Notes: generated from the sequence alone by a model not told the origin. DNA of 64,000 bases from Synechococcus sp. BIOS-U3-1 (GCF_014279975.1 NZ_CP047936.1:496001-560000), one strand, 5' to 3'. Numbered from the stretch's first letter, positions 6,966-18,286 are shown. Numbers and translations are program-made.

Positions 6966-9900
6966 TCAACCGGTGTTGCGCATGCCGGCGGCGATGCCGT
7001 TAATGGTCAGCAGGGCACCGCGCAGAAGCTCGCTGCGGCTGTAGGTCCGACCGTCGCCATCACTTGGAAATTCGCTCATGGGTGGCTGACGGTTCTGATC
7101 ACGCAGCCGTTTGAGCAGGGCCACCTGCAAAAAACCCAGAGGGACGATTGTGCGGTTGCGCAGGTTTACCGACAGCTGCAGTGCTGGGTCGGCATCCAGC
7201 AGCCTTTCCTGTCTGGTGATCTCCAGAACCAGGCGTCGGGTGAGTGTGTATTCATCAGCAATCGTCGTGTAGATCCGTTCAAATGCATCCCTGTGGCTCG
7301 CACTGCCAAGGCTGGTCACGTAGTGACGGGCCAGATCCAGATCCACTTTGGAGAGAGTCATCTCTACTTTGGAAATCAGCATCCGGAAGAAGGGCCAGCG
7401 CTGGTGAAGGGTGCGCAGCAAGGTCATCTGCTCCGGATCAGCTTGAAGTTCCTCACTCAGTGCTGTGCCCACACCGAACCAGCTGGGCAGCAGGAACCGG
7501 CTCTGGGTCCAGCCGAACACCCAGGGAATCGCACGGAGGCTGGATAGATCCCTGGCACCCGATTTGCGTCGTGCTGGACGACTGGAAATCTGCAATTTGC
7601 TGATTTCTTCAATCGGAGTCACCTGCTCGAAAAAGGCCACCAGGTCGGGATTGTCATGCACGAGGGCCCGGTAGTGGCGTCGAGAGCATTTCGCCAGTCG
7701 AGCCATCAGCTCGTTCCAGCTTGGGGTGGCATCCAGCTGATTGGTCACCAGGCTGTTCTGGACGACTGCTGTGGTGACCGTTTCAAGGTTGTAGAGAGCC
7801 AGCTCAGGCAGGCTGTATTTGGACGCCAGCACTTCGCCCTGCTCTGTGATTTTGATGCGTCCCTGCAGGGTGCCGCTCGGTTGGGCCAGGATCGCCTGGT
7901 ATGCGGGGCCACCGCCTCGACCGACGGATCCTCCACGGCCATGGAACAAACGCAGCGCCACGCCGTTGCGTGCCGCTAGATCCTGCAGTGCAATCTGAGC
8001 TTTGTGAATTTCCCAGTTGCTGGAGAGGAAACCAGAGTCCTTATTGCTGTCGGAATACCCGAGCATCAGTTCCTGGAGAGGAAGCCCCTGGCTGCCCACA
8101 CGAGGCAACAGGTTTCTGTAGAGCGTTGTCTGGAACAGCTCTCCCATCACTTCGGGAGCTCGCTGAAGATCCTCCACCGTTTCGAACAGAGGAACCACCA
8201 GCAGATCGGCATGGCCAGTGGAGGAGGGATCCACGAGGCCGGCCTCCTTTGCTAGGAGCAGCACTTCCAGCAAGTCGGAAACGCTGTGACTCATAGAAAT
8301 CACATAAGTGCGACAGATGCGGCTGCCGAACTCGTCTTGAAGGCGATGCAGCATCCGGAACACATCCACCGTTTCCGCCGTGGTGGCTGACCACTCCACG
8401 GCAGAGGGAATCAGCGGTCGACGCGTCTGCAGCTCCTGCAGCAACCAGTTCACGCGCTCCTGCTCATTCAGGTCTCCGTAGGCCTGATCTGGATTGAGAT
8501 ATCGGCTGAGTTCATCGAGGGCGTCACTGTGCCGCGTGCTTTCCTGACGGATATCGAGACCCGCAAGGGAGAAGCCATAGATGTGAACCTGCGTGAGCAA
8601 GGTGTCGAGGGGCTCACAGGTGAGATCGGTGCTGACCAGGCTTGTTCGGATCAGCTCAAGATCACTGCGGAATTCCGCTATCGACCCATAGTGCAGAGCC
8701 TCACTCGGCTGACTCTCGGGTGCAAACGGCTTGGGGCTCTCAGCCGGAGCCCGCCATCCGGCATCGGCTAGCTGATCGTTTCTCAGCTTGGTGAGACGCA
8801 ACCGTTCGAGCATGAAGCTCATCTTCAGCCGGTACGGCTCGAGGCGGTAGCGGGTGGCTCGCTTTTCGTAGACCTCCGGGAAGTTGAACCGATCCATTTC
8901 CAGTGATTCCAGCAGGGAAGCACTCACCTGACTCCACTGCATCGAGATGCTCAGCTGGTCGCGCAGGCTCTGGACAGCACTGATGTAGCGATCCAGCATC
9001 AACTGACGCTGATAACAGGCTGTCCGCCAAGTGATGTCTGTGGTGACGGAAGGGTTGCCGTCGCGATCGGAACCGACCCAGGAGCCGAAGGTGCAGAAAG
9101 AGGAGGGGGGTAGCTGTACATCGGGGTAACTGCTGGCGAGTGCGGTGGTCAGCCGGCGTCGCAGCTGTGGCATCGCGTCGAACAGAACCTGCTGGAAATA
9201 GTGCAGGGCGTAATCGACCTCATCGAGCACTGATGGCTTGAACTGGTGTAATTCATCTGTGCGCCACCAGAGCCTGATTTCTTCTTCAAGCTGAAGACGG
9301 ATGCTGTCGGCTTGGCGTGGACTGGTTTCGAAGGCGCTCTCCAGCTGTTGCAACAGGCTGGCTACGCGTCGCTGCTTGTGCCTCACCGTGTGACGCACGA
9401 TTTCCGTTGGATGGGCTGTAAAGACCAGTCGGATGTCGAGTTCCTGAAGCAGAGTCTCCAGCTGTGCGGGAGGCACGTTCAAGCGCCGCAGGCGTTCAAA
9501 CAGTTCACTGAACGTGGCGGGTTCTGTCTGGGTTGCCAGCGGTGGAGTGAAGGGATCGACCTGTTCGGCCAGTTCCTGAGAGCGGACGATGCTTTCGAGA
9601 TAGCTGTCCTCCTCGATGCGCTGCTCGAGGATGTTCACCAGCTGGAAGTACAGGGAGAAGGCTCTAGCGGCCGCAATGGCTTCCGACAGGTCCATGTCTC
9701 GGATCAGCGAAACAACCGAATCCGAGCTGATGGCACTGGGTTCGGGTAATGCTGGATCGCTGAGCTGTTTCATGCGCAGCAGGCGTTCAGCCTGTTCAGC
9801 GGGACATTCGCTGCGCAGCACGGTTTGCCATAGATCCTCCACGAGAGCCAGGCGCTGTTGCAACAGATGGCCATTGCCGGATGTCTCTTGCACCGCAGCC

Positions 9901-9980
9901 CTGGGCTGATCGCTCGCAGGAATCATTGCGGGGGAGGAGGACATCGAAAGCGGGTCGGGATCTGGAGTCGTCATGATCAT
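6966..9980 (-). CDS. ppc: Phosphoenolpyruvate carboxylase
   Basis: About 1004 residues from the chosen ATG, normal for cyanobacterial PEPC. Catalytic motifs visible: [13 protein letters not shown] (His-containing), [30 protein letters not shown] and [14 protein letters not shown]. The C-terminus ends [10 protein letters not shown], the conserved terminal glycine. It carboxylates PEP to oxaloacetate, feeding nitrogen assimilation and C4 acids. The start at 9980 overlaps the gshA stop in an ATGA; an in-frame ATG two codons later is the alternative. The extra 39 upstream codons only shadow gshA. Confidence 0.97.
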   Translation of the reverse strand: MIMTTPDPDPLSMSSSPAMIPASDQPRAAVQETSGNGHLLQQRLALVEDLWQTVLRSECPAEQAERLLRMKQLSDPALPEPSAISSDSVVSLIRDMDLSEAIAAARAFSLYFQLVNILEQRIEEDSYLESIVRSQELAEQVDPFTPPLATQTEPATFSELFERLRRLNVPPAQLETLLQELDIRLVFTAHPTEIVRHTVRHKQRRVASLLQQLESAFETSPRQADSIRLQLEEEIRLWWRTDELHQFKPSVLDEVDYALHYFQQVLFDAMPQLRRRLTTALASSYPDVQLPPSSFCTFGSWVGSDRDGNPSVTTDITWRTACYQRQLMLDRYISAVQSLRDQLSISMQWSQVSASLLESLEMDRFNFPEVYEKRATRYRLEPYRLKMSFMLERLRLTKLRNDQLADAGWRAPAESPKPFAPESQPSEALHYGSIAEFRSDLELIRTSLVSTDLTCEPLDTLLTQVHIYGFSLAGLDIRQESTRHSDALDELSRYLNPDQAYGDLNEQERVNWLLQELQTRRPLIPSAVEWSATTAETVDVFRMLHRLQDEFGSRICRTYVISMSHSVSDLLEVLLLAKEAGLVDPSSTGHADLLVVPLFETVEDLQRAPEVMGELFQTTLYRNLLPRVGSQGLPLQELMLGYSDSNKDSGFLSSNWEIHKAQIALQDLAARNGVALRLFHGRGGSVGRGGGPAYQAILAQPSGTLQGRIKITEQGEVLASKYSLPELALYNLETVTTAVVQNSLVTNQLDATPSWNELMARLAKCSRRHYRALVHDNPDLVAFFEQVTPIEEISKLQISSRPARRKSGARDLSSLRAIPWVFGWTQSRFLLPSWFGVGTALSEELQADPEQMTLLRTLHQRWPFFRMLISKVEMTLSKVDLDLARHYVTSLGSASHRDAFERIYTTIADEYTLTRRLVLEITRQERLLDADPALQLSVNLRNRTIVPLGFLQVALLKRLRDQNRQPPMSEFPSDGDGRTYSRSELLRGALLTINGIAAGMRNTG

Positions 9981-11125
9981 CCCAAAGTGCGTTCTGCCGG
10001 CGTGCAAACTCCACGGATCTCCTCTTCTCGCATGGCCGTGATGCTCTCGCGAAGCACCGATTCGATGGTTTCTCCGGAGTGGATGCCCTGCAGCCATCGC
10101 ATGGCCTGATTGCCTTCTTGCAAAACCATGGCCAGTGGACCGAGTTGCTGCTTCAGTCCGAGCTCCTCAGCCAGCGGCATCACACTCTCGATCAGCTGCT
10201 CCAACCAGCTTCTGCAGGAGCGTTCGCGTCCGTCGCGCCAGTTGTGCAGTGTTGCTTCAAGACTGGAGCGGGCCGCGGCGCGATCGTTGCTCATGCTCAG
10301 CTCTTCGAGTTGCTGCAGATTGAGTGCACTGCATTGCAGGGGGTCGTGCTGCTCGGGCTCTCGTAATACCTGTTGCACTCTGAGTTCAAGCAGAACGGTC
10401 ACCGCAATCAGTACTTCGGGGTCGGTGATCAGATCGCAGATGCGTAGCTCGAGACGATTCAGTTGGTGCGGACGGTCCGGTCCGTTTGGTCGCACGGAAG
10501 TCCAAAGGTGACGGACGTTGTGCATGGAACCGGCCTCAATCTGCTGATTGGTCCAGGAGATGAAGTGCTGGTGGTCGAGGAAGAGAGGAACGCGGGCCGG
10601 CGTAAGTGGGAACTGGAGCCAGCGCTGGGAATGAGCGCCGGTGATGCGGCCATTGAGGAAGGGTGAGCTGGCACTCAAAGACAGCAACAGAGCCGCTTCG
10701 CAGCGCACCAGACGCAGCGCAGCGAACAGTTCGGCTGGATTGTCGATCCCCAGATTGATATGGATGCTTGCCGTCACAACTGCCGTGCCGTACGTGGCTT
10801 CGATCAGTGAGTGATAGGGGTTCTCAGGGTCTGACCGCTCAAAACGGTTGGTGTCGCCGAGGCTGAGGGTGCTGCCTGGCAGCAGGGTGAGACCTTGCTC
10901 CATCAGCCAGTGACGGAGCTTGCGGCGAGGTGTCAGCAGGGCCTCGGCAATCCCGTCGTAATTGGCCTCTGGATCGGTCACATATTCGAGATTGCGGTGA
11001 TCCGGTTCCGTAACGAAGCCCTCCAGTTCGCGTTTGGCACGGGCTGCGATGCCGACATTGCGTCCATCGGGTCGGCCAGTGAACAGCTCGACTTCAAAGC
11101 CTTTGAGCAACCTGTTTCGGTTCAT
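9977..11125 (-). CDS. gshA: Glutamate-cysteine ligase, cyanobacterial type
   Basis: A 382-residue protein starting [21 protein letters not shown], with [11 protein letters not shown] and [28 protein letters not shown], which are hallmarks of the cyanobacterial GCL family. It makes gamma-glutamylcysteine, the first step of glutathione synthesis. The start ATG at 11125 overlaps the trpE stop (ATGA), and its own stop overlaps ppc in the same way, so the three are tightly coupled. Confidence 0.92.
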   Translation of the reverse strand: MNRNRLLKGFEVELFTGRPDGRNVGIAARAKRELEGFVTEPDHRNLEYVTDPEANYDGIAEALLTPRRKLRHWLMEQGLTLLPGSTLSLGDTNRFERSDPENPYHSLIEATYGTAVVTASIHINLGIDNPAELFAALRLVRCEAALLLSLSASSPFLNGRITGAHSQRWLQFPLTPARVPLFLDHQHFISWTNQQIEAGSMHNVRHLWTSVRPNGPDRPHQLNRLELRICDLITDPEVLIAVTVLLELRVQQVLREPEQHDPLQCSALNLQQLEELSMSNDRAAARSSLEATLHNWRDGRERSCRSWLEQLIESVMPLAEELGLKQQLGPLAMVLQEGNQAMRWLQGIHSGETIESVLRESITAMREEEIRGVCTPAERTLG

Positions 11126-12654
11126 GCTTCGACGTCCTCGAGACAGGCCAGCGCTGTGAGCAATCCGCGCGCCTTGTTGAGTGTTTCCTGATACTCCGCC
11201 TCTGGCTGGGAATCGGCCACAATTCCCGCTCCGGCCTGCACCTGCAGGGTCCATCCGCCGTCGGATCTGGGTTTGACCACCATGGTGCGGATGGTGATGG
11301 CGGTGTTGAGTGCTCCGGCCAGATCGACCGAGCCATAGACCCCGGAGTAGGGACCACGGGCGTCTGGTTCAAGGTCGTGGATGAGCTGCATCGCCCTGAT
11401 CTTGGGAGCTCCGCTCACGGTTCCTGCCGGAAAGGAGGCCATCATCAGATCCCAGATGTCCTTGCCAGGGGCAAGACGGCCTTCCACTTCGCTCACGATG
11501 TGCATGACGTGGGAATAACGCTCGATCACCATCAATTCGCGCACGGAGACCGAACCGGGCGCACAGACCCGGCCCAGGTCATTGCGGCCCAAGTCGACGA
11601 GCATCACGTGCTCGGCGCGCTCCTTGGGATCGGCCAGCAGTTCGGCTTCGAAGTTTCGGTCCTCCACAGGATTACTGCCTCGGGGTCTTGTGCCGGCAAT
11701 CGGTCGCAGCACCGTGCGGATCCCGCCCTGATCCGGTTCTGCCTTCACCATCACCTCAGGACTGGAGCCGATCAGCTGCCAGTCACCGAAGTCGAAAAAC
11801 GCCATGTATGGAGAGGGGTTGATCATCCGCAGGCTGCGATACAAATCCAGCGGTGGATGATTGACATCCGCGCTCAGACGCTGACTCACCACCAGCTGGA
11901 AGGCATCACCAGCAGCGATGTGGTCTCGCGCCTGATCCACCGCTTGATGGAAATCCTCTCGGGTGCGATTGCTTCTGGTCTCTGGAGTTGCTCCTCGGTC
12001 TGGCCTCCAGTTGAGAGGCCGCACGGGCGGCAAGGGGGCTGCCATGCGTTCGCGCAATGTGTTGATGCGTGCCATCGCCCCTTCCCAGGCCTCCTCAGGG
12101 CTTGCGGCTGCATTGCGCTGTCCGCTGAGATCCCCGTAGGCGACAGCGGTAATCAGCCGTTTGACCTGGTCAAAGATCAGGATGCTGTCCATCAGCATCC
12201 ACAATCCATCGGGTGGACCATCGGCGATCGCAGGATGAACAGGAACGCTGGGCTCGATCCAGCGGATTAGCTCGTATCCCCACATTCCATAGAGCTGGCC
12301 GAGCGGAGGTAGTCCCGGCAGTGTCGCCGGCCGGTAAGGCTCAAGACAGCTTCTCAGGCAATTGAAGGGGTTTCCGCTGTAGGTCTCGTGGTGATTGTCC
12401 CGCCAAGTCCGCTCCAGCCCGTCGCGAGCGGCTGACAACGTCCAGAGAGGGTCGCAGGCCACCACACTCCAGCGGCCCAGTGTTTCGCCACCTTCGACAG
12501 ACTCGAGCAAGACACCAGGTGGACGTTGGTCGCCGACCTTCAACCAGGTCGTCAGCGGTGTCTCCAGATCTGCTGGCCAGCTACAGGCCACTGGGATCAA
12601 GGTTGCGCCTGATTCAGCGGCTTGCAGAAAGGCTTTGCGGTCGGGACTGAGCAT
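11122..12654 (-). CDS. trpE: Anthranilate synthase component I
   Basis: A 510-residue chorismate-utilising enzyme. The N-terminal part has the tryptophan-sensing GVLLESVEGG (LLES) motif, suggesting feedback inhibition. The catalytic domain includes SRLI-type helices, GSSPEVMVKAE, PIAGTRPRG, ERAEHVMLVDLGRNDLGRV, SFPAGTVSGAPKIRAM, and YSGVYGSVDLAG near the end. It converts chorismate plus ammonia or glutamine to anthranilate together with TrpG, which is not in the window. It is the first gene of an overlapping operon with gshA and ppc. Confidence 0.96.
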   Translation of the reverse strand: MLSPDRKAFLQAAESGATLIPVACSWPADLETPLTTWLKVGDQRPPGVLLESVEGGETLGRWSVVACDPLWTLSAARDGLERTWRDNHHETYSGNPFNCLRSCLEPYRPATLPGLPPLGQLYGMWGYELIRWIEPSVPVHPAIADGPPDGLWMLMDSILIFDQVKRLITAVAYGDLSGQRNAAASPEEAWEGAMARINTLRERMAAPLPPVRPLNWRPDRGATPETRSNRTREDFHQAVDQARDHIAAGDAFQLVVSQRLSADVNHPPLDLYRSLRMINPSPYMAFFDFGDWQLIGSSPEVMVKAEPDQGGIRTVLRPIAGTRPRGSNPVEDRNFEAELLADPKERAEHVMLVDLGRNDLGRVCAPGSVSVRELMVIERYSHVMHIVSEVEGRLAPGKDIWDLMMASFPAGTVSGAPKIRAMQLIHDLEPDARGPYSGVYGSVDLAGALNTAITIRTMVVKPRSDGGWTLQVQAGAGIVADSQPEAEYQETLNKARGLLTALACLEDVEA

Positions 12655-12731
12655 GAAGAAGTCGTCGAAACCGACCGCCGACCATCATGCCGCTCAACAG
12701 AACGACCAGATCGATCTAAGGGAGGAGGTAA

Positions 12732-13163
12732 TCAGGTGTCGAACGTGTCGCGACCACTGAACTTGATCTTGGCAGGATTGGTGTTCTGGCCGATACGGCG
12801 TGGGTTGTGACCCACCATCGGACGTCCCTCATTGACTTTTTCGGAGAATACGCCGTCCTTGGGATGCAGGAACTCAGTGTCTCCGCCGGGGTAAATCCGG
12901 TAAATCTTGTAGTCCTCGATGCGGGGCTTGAATTTGGTACGCAATTGAGTGCCAAGCGCTAAGCACTGTTCTTTGCGTGCGAAATACATGATGTTCTCGC
13001 CGGTGTTCATCACCGCTGCTCCGCCTGTTGGGAGTTCGAAAACCTGATCGGTTTTGCTGCTCCAGGTAATGGCGTATTTCTCTTCTGTTTCAGCGGAATT
13101 GAGCAGACCACCGGTGCTTCCGATGTACTGGGGAAGCTGTCCTGTCAAGGGAGTTGATGTCAT
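12732..13163 (-). CDS. psaD: Photosystem I subunit II (PsaD)
   Basis: A 143-residue basic stromal subunit: [18 protein letters not shown] at the N-terminus, [41 protein letters not shown] and the C-terminal [19 protein letters not shown]. It forms the ferredoxin docking site on PSI. It stands alone on the minus strand with about 90 bases upstream, likely carrying its own promoter, and is separated from trpE by about 80 bases. Confidence 0.98.
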   Translation of the reverse strand: MTSTPLTGQLPQYIGSTGGLLNSAETEEKYAITWSSKTDQVFELPTGGAAVMNTGENIMYFARKEQCLALGTQLRTKFKPRIEDYKIYRIYPGGDTEFLHPKDGVFSEKVNEGRPMVGHNPRRIGQNTNPAKIKFSGRDTFDT

Positions 13164-13256
13164 GGCTGTCCTGAGGAAATCCGCATGCCGATCTGTTTGG
13201 AAAGTAGCAAATGATTCGGCTCTGATTTGGTGATCCGATCCGGACCTTCACACCCG

Positions 13257-14705
13257 TCAACAATGATCGGCGATCGGAAAGAACACCGTCAGCCCTCGGT
13301 CCCGGCGCTGGGTGAGGCGCCCGCCCAGACGCTCAAGTAGGCGACGGGTTGCCGTCTGACTCAGCTGCAGCCCTCCAGTGCTGGTGTTCCAACTGAGCAC
13401 GGGACCTAGCCGTTCTTGGGACAAGTGGTCGTCGTCGGCCACTGAGGTGGAGAGCTGATCAGGGGTCTTAGTGAGAATCTGCAGCTTCAGGCGGGCACCC
13501 GCAGGTTGAAGGGTCAGATCAAGGCTGCTCCCTGCCGGCAGGCTGCGGCTGCAACGATCAATCAGTCCTCCAAGCATGGGTTCTAGTCGACCTGGATCGC
13601 TGAGTACTGGGGGAAGCCCACTCTCCAGATTCAGCTTGAGATGCAATCCACGGCGTTGAAGCTGTTGTTCCCAGCCCGGTGCCAGAAGATTCAGCATCGC
13701 TCCAAGGTCAGTGCGAGCCAGCGCCGATGAGCGGTGTGGCTGCCGCTGCAGTTCGGCCGCCTGAAAAATTAGCCCGAATCGATCGATTTGTTCGCTGCAT
13801 TCCGTGTCGATCTGTTGCAGGCGACCGAGCACCTGCTGGGGCAGGTCACGACGGCGCAGCAGGGAGCGGATCAAGGTGCGGATGGTGGCCAAGGGAGTAC
13901 GCACTTCATGCGTGATGGCCTCCAGCAGAGAGAGTTCAGCGTCCTCATCTCCTTGACTATTCTCAGGCTGTTGAGGGGGTGACGGCGCTTTAGACGCCTG
14001 CGCTGTTTGCAACATGACCGTGGGTGCCATCCCTGCCAGCCGCTCCGCCAAGCAGGGCCAGAACCGTGTGGCCAGATCGCTGCTGCTCTGTAAAGGGCCG
14101 AGTTGACGAACCGCCTGCTGCAGCACGTCAGCCTGCTCGGGCGCATCGAGGCGTAAACGCTGTTCAACTAGCGTCAGTGCCTGGCCAAGGATGTCGGGTT
14201 CACTGCGCATGAGTAGCTGTCGCTGTCCCTCTTCGCCATTGAGGGCCAGGGCCACCTGGAGCCGGCTTGTGATCACGATCAGCAGTGGATCGTGACTGTC
14301 GGACTCTCTTAACGGCAGGCGCTGAAAGTGCTCGTTGGAGGTGGCTAAAGGGGTCTCTCTGACATTGAAGCGATCCAGTGGGAGCAGGGTTGAACGCTCG
14401 GCGGCACTCAGCACATCGAGGGCCTCAGGTGCCCAGACCCAGCCCTGGAACCGCTGGAGCAGACCTGGCGCATAAAGGGCTGGCAGGGGTGCCGCCAGCC
14501 AGATGCCTGTGGCGGTGTTGTCCTGGATCTCCAGCAGATCCTGCAGGACTTCCAACCCCCCCCACCAAAGCCGTCTGGCATTGGTATCGCTGGCCTGACC
14601 GGTGGGGACGCCGGTCGCCATGCAGGCCTGAATTGACTGCAGCAGCGGTGTGGAGTCTTTCAACGGATCAGAGCTCGTCTTGATCGCCTTGCCACGGACA
14701 GGCAC
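13257..14705 (-). CDS. Sensor histidine kinase-like protein with divergent ATPase domain
   Basis: A 482-residue soluble protein. The N-terminal half is a cyanobacterial sensor-like region with no transmembrane helix. The H-box THEVRTPLATIRT lies near residue 272 and is followed by a dimerisation helix pair. The ATP-binding region keeps a G2-like TGGLQLSQTATRRLLERLGGRL. Where an N-box Asn is expected there is GGLIDRCSRSLP, and the DxGxG of the G1 box is not apparent. It may be a kinase with altered ATP binding, or a phosphatase/pseudokinase. It overlaps the end of rodA by about 46 bases. Confidence 0.8.
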   Translation of the reverse strand: MPVRGKAIKTSSDPLKDSTPLLQSIQACMATGVPTGQASDTNARRLWWGGLEVLQDLLEIQDNTATGIWLAAPLPALYAPGLLQRFQGWVWAPEALDVLSAAERSTLLPLDRFNVRETPLATSNEHFQRLPLRESDSHDPLLIVITSRLQVALALNGEEGQRQLLMRSEPDILGQALTLVEQRLRLDAPEQADVLQQAVRQLGPLQSSSDLATRFWPCLAERLAGMAPTVMLQTAQASKAPSPPQQPENSQGDEDAELSLLEAITHEVRTPLATIRTLIRSLLRRRDLPQQVLGRLQQIDTECSEQIDRFGLIFQAAELQRQPHRSSALARTDLGAMLNLLAPGWEQQLQRRGLHLKLNLESGLPPVLSDPGRLEPMLGGLIDRCSRSLPAGSSLDLTLQPAGARLKLQILTKTPDQLSTSVADDDHLSQERLGPVLSWNTSTGGLQLSQTATRRLLERLGGRLTQRRDRGLTVFFPIADHC

Positions 14706-15991
14706 ACACCAAGGGCGATGAAATTCACCACCATGGCGCTGCGTCCGTAGCTCATGAAGGGCAGTGGAATTCCAGTCACGGGCCCAAGGCCGATGGTCAT
14801 GAAGATGTTCACCACAACCTGAAACATCAGCATCGTGGCGACGCCGATCACCACCAACGATTCAAAGTCGGTGCGAGCTTTCCCTGCCACCTGAAGCAGG
14901 CGCCCCATCAGAAGTGCGAAGCCAACCACGACAAGAATTGTGCCCACGAATCCCATCTCCTCGCCTAGTGCGCTGAAGATGAAATCGGTGTGCTGCTCAG
15001 GGATGAAACGCAGCTTGGTGAGTTGTCCTCGCAACAGGCCAGTGCCAAACAGTCCTCCGGAACCAATTCCCACAGTGCTCTGCAGGAGGTGATAGCCACC
15101 ACCCAAGGGGTCCTTAGTGGGGTCGAGAAACAGCACAAGTCGGTCGCGCTGATAATCCTGCAGACCGTTGTTCCAGAGCCAGGGAGTGACCAGTGCAGCT
15201 GCGCTCTGAACCGAGAGCACTAAAGCCAGCGCGACCTTTTTCCAGGGCAGAGACCGGTAGGCGATGCCCAAGGTGAGTGGGATCCATGCGGCGAGTCCCC
15301 AGGGGAAGAGTCCAGCGAGAAGTGCCGTGATTAGCGGGGAGAGCAGCAGAACTAGCCACTCAAAAGGCATTCCCGACCAATAGAGCATTGCCAGGAGCAG
15401 CGCTCCGAACACCAGAGATGTGCCCAGGTCGGGCTGGATGAACACCAGCAGCCAGGGAATTGAGATGATCCCTAACGGACGCAGCAGATCGACTGGTCTT
15501 TCGACAGGGTGCCGATCCAGCACAGCCGCAAGCAAAAGAATGGCCGATAATTTTGCGAATTCCGAAGGCTGAATGTTGAAAGGTCCGATGCTGATCCACC
15601 GCTGGGCGCCTAGTGCAGAGGTGCCAATGACCTGCACCGCAATCAGGCTGAATACTGTGGAGATATAAATAGGAAGTAATAAAGGCTTTAAGCGATCGAG
15701 CCTGAATTTCGCCAAAAGTAATGCAATGACGATCCCGAAAAGAGCAGTCACGAGCTGCGATAACCACAGCTGGGTATTAATAAACTGAAGCAGTCCTAAA
15801 AGACTAAAGGAGAATGTAGACAACCCTTTGAGTGCTACTTGACGCTCGATGCTGAGGATTAAAAAGCTGGAAATTGCCACCATGGCCAGCGGTACTCCCC
15901 AGAGAATCCAGTCCCGCTCGCGACCACGCCCCTGCCGTTTGATCGGCCTTCTGTGCAGGGGTTGTCCGCTGAGGCCGACTCCTGACAACAT
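14660..15991 (-). CDS. rodA: RodA/FtsW/SpoVE-family peptidoglycan polymerase
   Basis: A 443-residue SEDS protein with about ten membrane helices after a basic cytoplasmic N-terminus. Conserved elements: GAQRWISIGPFNIQPSEFAKL, FIQPDLGTSLVFGALLL with the catalytic aspartate region, GSGGLFGTGLLRGQLTKL, IPEQHTDFIFSALGEEMGF and GIPLPFMSYGRSAMV. It builds glycan strands for elongation together with a class B PBP. It is transcribed with the downstream kinase gene and lies two bases after the mrp stop. Confidence 0.94.
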   Translation of the reverse strand: MLSGVGLSGQPLHRRPIKRQGRGRERDWILWGVPLAMVAISSFLILSIERQVALKGLSTFSFSLLGLLQFINTQLWLSQLVTALFGIVIALLLAKFRLDRLKPLLLPIYISTVFSLIAVQVIGTSALGAQRWISIGPFNIQPSEFAKLSAILLLAAVLDRHPVERPVDLLRPLGIISIPWLLVFIQPDLGTSLVFGALLLAMLYWSGMPFEWLVLLLSPLITALLAGLFPWGLAAWIPLTLGIAYRSLPWKKVALALVLSVQSAAALVTPWLWNNGLQDYQRDRLVLFLDPTKDPLGGGYHLLQSTVGIGSGGLFGTGLLRGQLTKLRFIPEQHTDFIFSALGEEMGFVGTILVVVGFALLMGRLLQVAGKARTDFESLVVIGVATMLMFQVVVNIFMTIGLGPVTGIPLPFMSYGRSAMVVNFIALGVCLSVARRSRRALIR

Positions 15992-15993
15992 GA

Positions 15994-17070
15994 TCAGGCT
16001 TCTCTGGTCACCATCGGTGAAAGACGATCTGCCAGCGACAGAAAGGTCTTGGCGCTGACCGAGTCGGGCTTCGACAAGGTGATCGGTTTGCCTTGATCTC
16101 CGCCCTCCTGAACAGGCATCTCCATCGGAATTTGGCCAAGGAGGGGGACGTCGAAGGCATCGGCCAAAGTCTTCCCACCACCTGTGCCGAAGAGGGCATA
16201 TCGACGGTCGGGCTGGTCGGGTGGAATGAAAGCACTCATGTTTTCGACGACACCCAGCACGGGGATGTTCATCTGGCGGAACATCGCCAGTCCGCGTCGT
16301 GCATCCTGAAGGGCCACTTGCTGGGGGGTGGTCACGATCACCACGCCAGCCATGGGAACGGCCTGGGCTAAAGACAATTGCGCATCACCGGTGCCTGGCG
16401 GCAGGTCAACCACCAAGACATCGCGCTCTCCCCACTGCACTTGATAGAGAAATTGGCGAATGATCCCGTTGAGCATGGGTCCGCGCCAGATCACGGGTTG
16501 GTTCTCTTCAATCAGCAGGCCCATGGACACCATGGCAACACCGCAGGTCTCAATCGGCTGCATGCACTGGTTGTCGCCGCTGCCGCTCACCTCGGGTGTG
16601 CGGTCTGCAACGCCAAGCATGGTCGGGGCATTGGGGCCATAGATATCGGCATCCAGAAGACCCACCTTCAGCCCGCGCACGGCCAGAGAACAGGCCAGAT
16701 TCACGGCCACCGTGCTTTTGCCGACTCCACCCTTGCCGCTGCTGACCGCAATCACGTGGCGGACTCCTGGTATCGACTGTCGTTCTGCAACCTGTCCATG
16801 GCCTGCCTGTCCGATTCCTCCCTGGGAGGGTGGTTGACCCAGTTCGATCTGGACATCGTCAATGCCTTCCAGTTGCAGGAGTCGCTGCCTCGCACCATTC
16901 ACAATCTGGTCACGCTGGTTCTGGGCGAATCCAGGCAGGTTCAGCCTGATCACAGCCCGTGGAGGGTCCACTCGGACCTGGTCGAGCCAACCGAGGTCCA
17001 ACAGAGAACGGTCACTTCCCGCATCGCGGAGGTCGCTGAGCGCCTGAGTGGCCTGTTCCGCAGTGGTCAT
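15994..17070 (-). CDS. mrp: Mrp/ApbC (NBP35-type) iron-sulfur carrier ATPase
   Basis: About 358 residues. The N-terminal DUF59-like domain (ALSDLRDAGSDRSLLDLGW) is followed by a deviant Walker A, VSSGKGGVGKSTVAVNLA, then LLDADIYGPNAPTMLG, WRGPMLNGIIRQFL, DVLVVDLPPGTGDAQLSL and VVENMSAFIP. The CxxC seen after VENMS in many Mrp proteins is replaced by non-cysteine residues. The role is Fe-S cluster carriage or assembly. Start chosen at ATG 17070; the frame is open to 17259, but that part overlaps the divergent hemF. Confidence 0.92.
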   Translation of the reverse strand: MTTAEQATQALSDLRDAGSDRSLLDLGWLDQVRVDPPRAVIRLNLPGFAQNQRDQIVNGARQRLLQLEGIDDVQIELGQPPSQGGIGQAGHGQVAERQSIPGVRHVIAVSSGKGGVGKSTVAVNLACSLAVRGLKVGLLDADIYGPNAPTMLGVADRTPEVSGSGDNQCMQPIETCGVAMVSMGLLIEENQPVIWRGPMLNGIIRQFLYQVQWGERDVLVVDLPPGTGDAQLSLAQAVPMAGVVIVTTPQQVALQDARRGLAMFRQMNIPVLGVVENMSAFIPPDQPDRRYALFGTGGGKTLADAFDVPLLGQIPMEMPVQEGGDQGKPITLSKPDSVSAKTFLSLADRLSPMVTREA

Positions 17071-17185
17071 GCGTCCCATTCGTTGGTCGGATCCTAGGGG
17101 CGCTTTTCCATGACAGTCCTTCACACGGACTTGTCGGAGACGGTGCTGGGCTGAAATGGTCGGGAGTTCACCGACACTGTCGACC

Positions 17186-18286
17186 ATGGTCCGTTCCCTG
17201 CTTAAGCGTTTAAAGGGCCGGATGCTCGGGGCCGTGCCCTCGTCGTCTGCGGCTGTCACTGGAGAGCGTCCCCCCGCCGACTCCCGTGAGCGTGCCCGTG
17301 CGCTGGTGATGGGTCTTCAAGATGAGATCTGCTCAGGTTTGGAGCAGATCGATGGTGTGGGCAAGTTTCAGGAGGAGAGCTGGGATCGACCTGAAGGAGG
17401 AGGTGGCCGTTCCCGCGTCATGCGTGAAGGCCGCATCTTTGAGCAGGGAGGCGTGAATTTCTCAGAGGTGCATGGCAAGGAATTACCACCCTCAATCCTC
17501 AAACAGCGTCCGGAGGCCAAGGGGCATCCGTGGTTTGCCACCGGTACCTCCATGGTTCTGCATCCCAGAAATCCATTCGTGCCGACGGTGCATCTCAACT
17601 ACCGCTACTTCGAGGCTGGACCGGTTTGGTGGTTCGGAGGAGGTGCCGATCTCACCCCCTACTACCCCTTCCTCGAGGATGCTCGCCACTTTCATCGCAC
17701 CCATCAAAAAGCTTGCGATTCAGTCGATGAACGCCTTTACCAGGTGTTCAAGCCTTGGTGTGATGAGTACTTTTTTCTGAAGCATCGCCAGGAGACAAGG
17801 GGGATTGGTGGCATCTTTTACGACTACCAGGATGGGTCAGGGCGTCTTTACCGCGGTCAGGATCCTGAGGGTCCAGCCGCTCATAAAGCGGCTGAGATCG
17901 GTTCAGTAAATCTCTCCTGGGAGCAGCTGCATGATTTGGCGAGGGCCAACGGAACGGCATTTCTTCCCGCCTATGCGCCGATTATCGAAAAGCGCAATGG
18001 TCTCTCCTACGGAGAGCGCGAGCGTCAGTTCCAGTTGTACCGACGTGGCAGGTATGTGGAATTCAATCTTGTTTGGGATCGCGGAACGATCTTCGGATTG
18101 CAGACCAATGGCCGCACTGAATCGATCCTGATGTCTCTACCGCCTTTGGCCCGCTGGGAATATGGCTATCAAGCCGAGGAGGGGTCTCGCGAAGCCCTTC
18201 TTACGGATCTGTTCACTCGTCCACAGCATTGGTTCGATGATCCGTCCCTTGAGGAACGCTGTCGACCGCATCAGGCGGTGAACTGA
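17186..18286 (+). CDS. hemF: Oxygen-dependent coproporphyrinogen III oxidase
   Basis: About 366 residues. Characteristic stretches: [32 protein letters not shown] (split across the active-site region), [39 protein letters not shown], and [31 protein letters not shown]. It oxidatively decarboxylates coproporphyrinogen III for heme, chlorophyll and, indirectly, bilins. Start at ATG 17186. The 3' end overlaps the convergent amidase-like gene by 74 bases. Confidence 0.96.
   Translation: MVRSLLKRLKGRMLGAVPSSSAAVTGERPPADSRERARALVMGLQDEICSGLEQIDGVGKFQEESWDRPEGGGGRSRVMREGRIFEQGGVNFSEVHGKELPPSILKQRPEAKGHPWFATGTSMVLHPRNPFVPTVHLNYRYFEAGPVWWFGGGADLTPYYPFLEDARHFHRTHQKACDSVDERLYQVFKPWCDEYFFLKHRQETRGIGGIFYDYQDGSGRLYRGQDPEGPAAHKAAEIGSVNLSWEQLHDLARANGTAFLPAYAPIIEKRNGLSYGERERQFQLYRRGRYVEFNLVWDRGTIFGLQTNGRTESILMSLPPLARWEYGYQAEEGSREALLTDLFTRPQHWFDDPSLEERCRPHQAVN

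Noticed and set aside
11377-12270. 297-residue plus-strand ORF
   Set aside because: Antisense to trpE throughout; His-rich shadow sequence with no recognisable domain.
16378-17097. 239-residue plus-strand ORF
   Set aside because: Antisense to mrp, whose ATPase motifs are complete.
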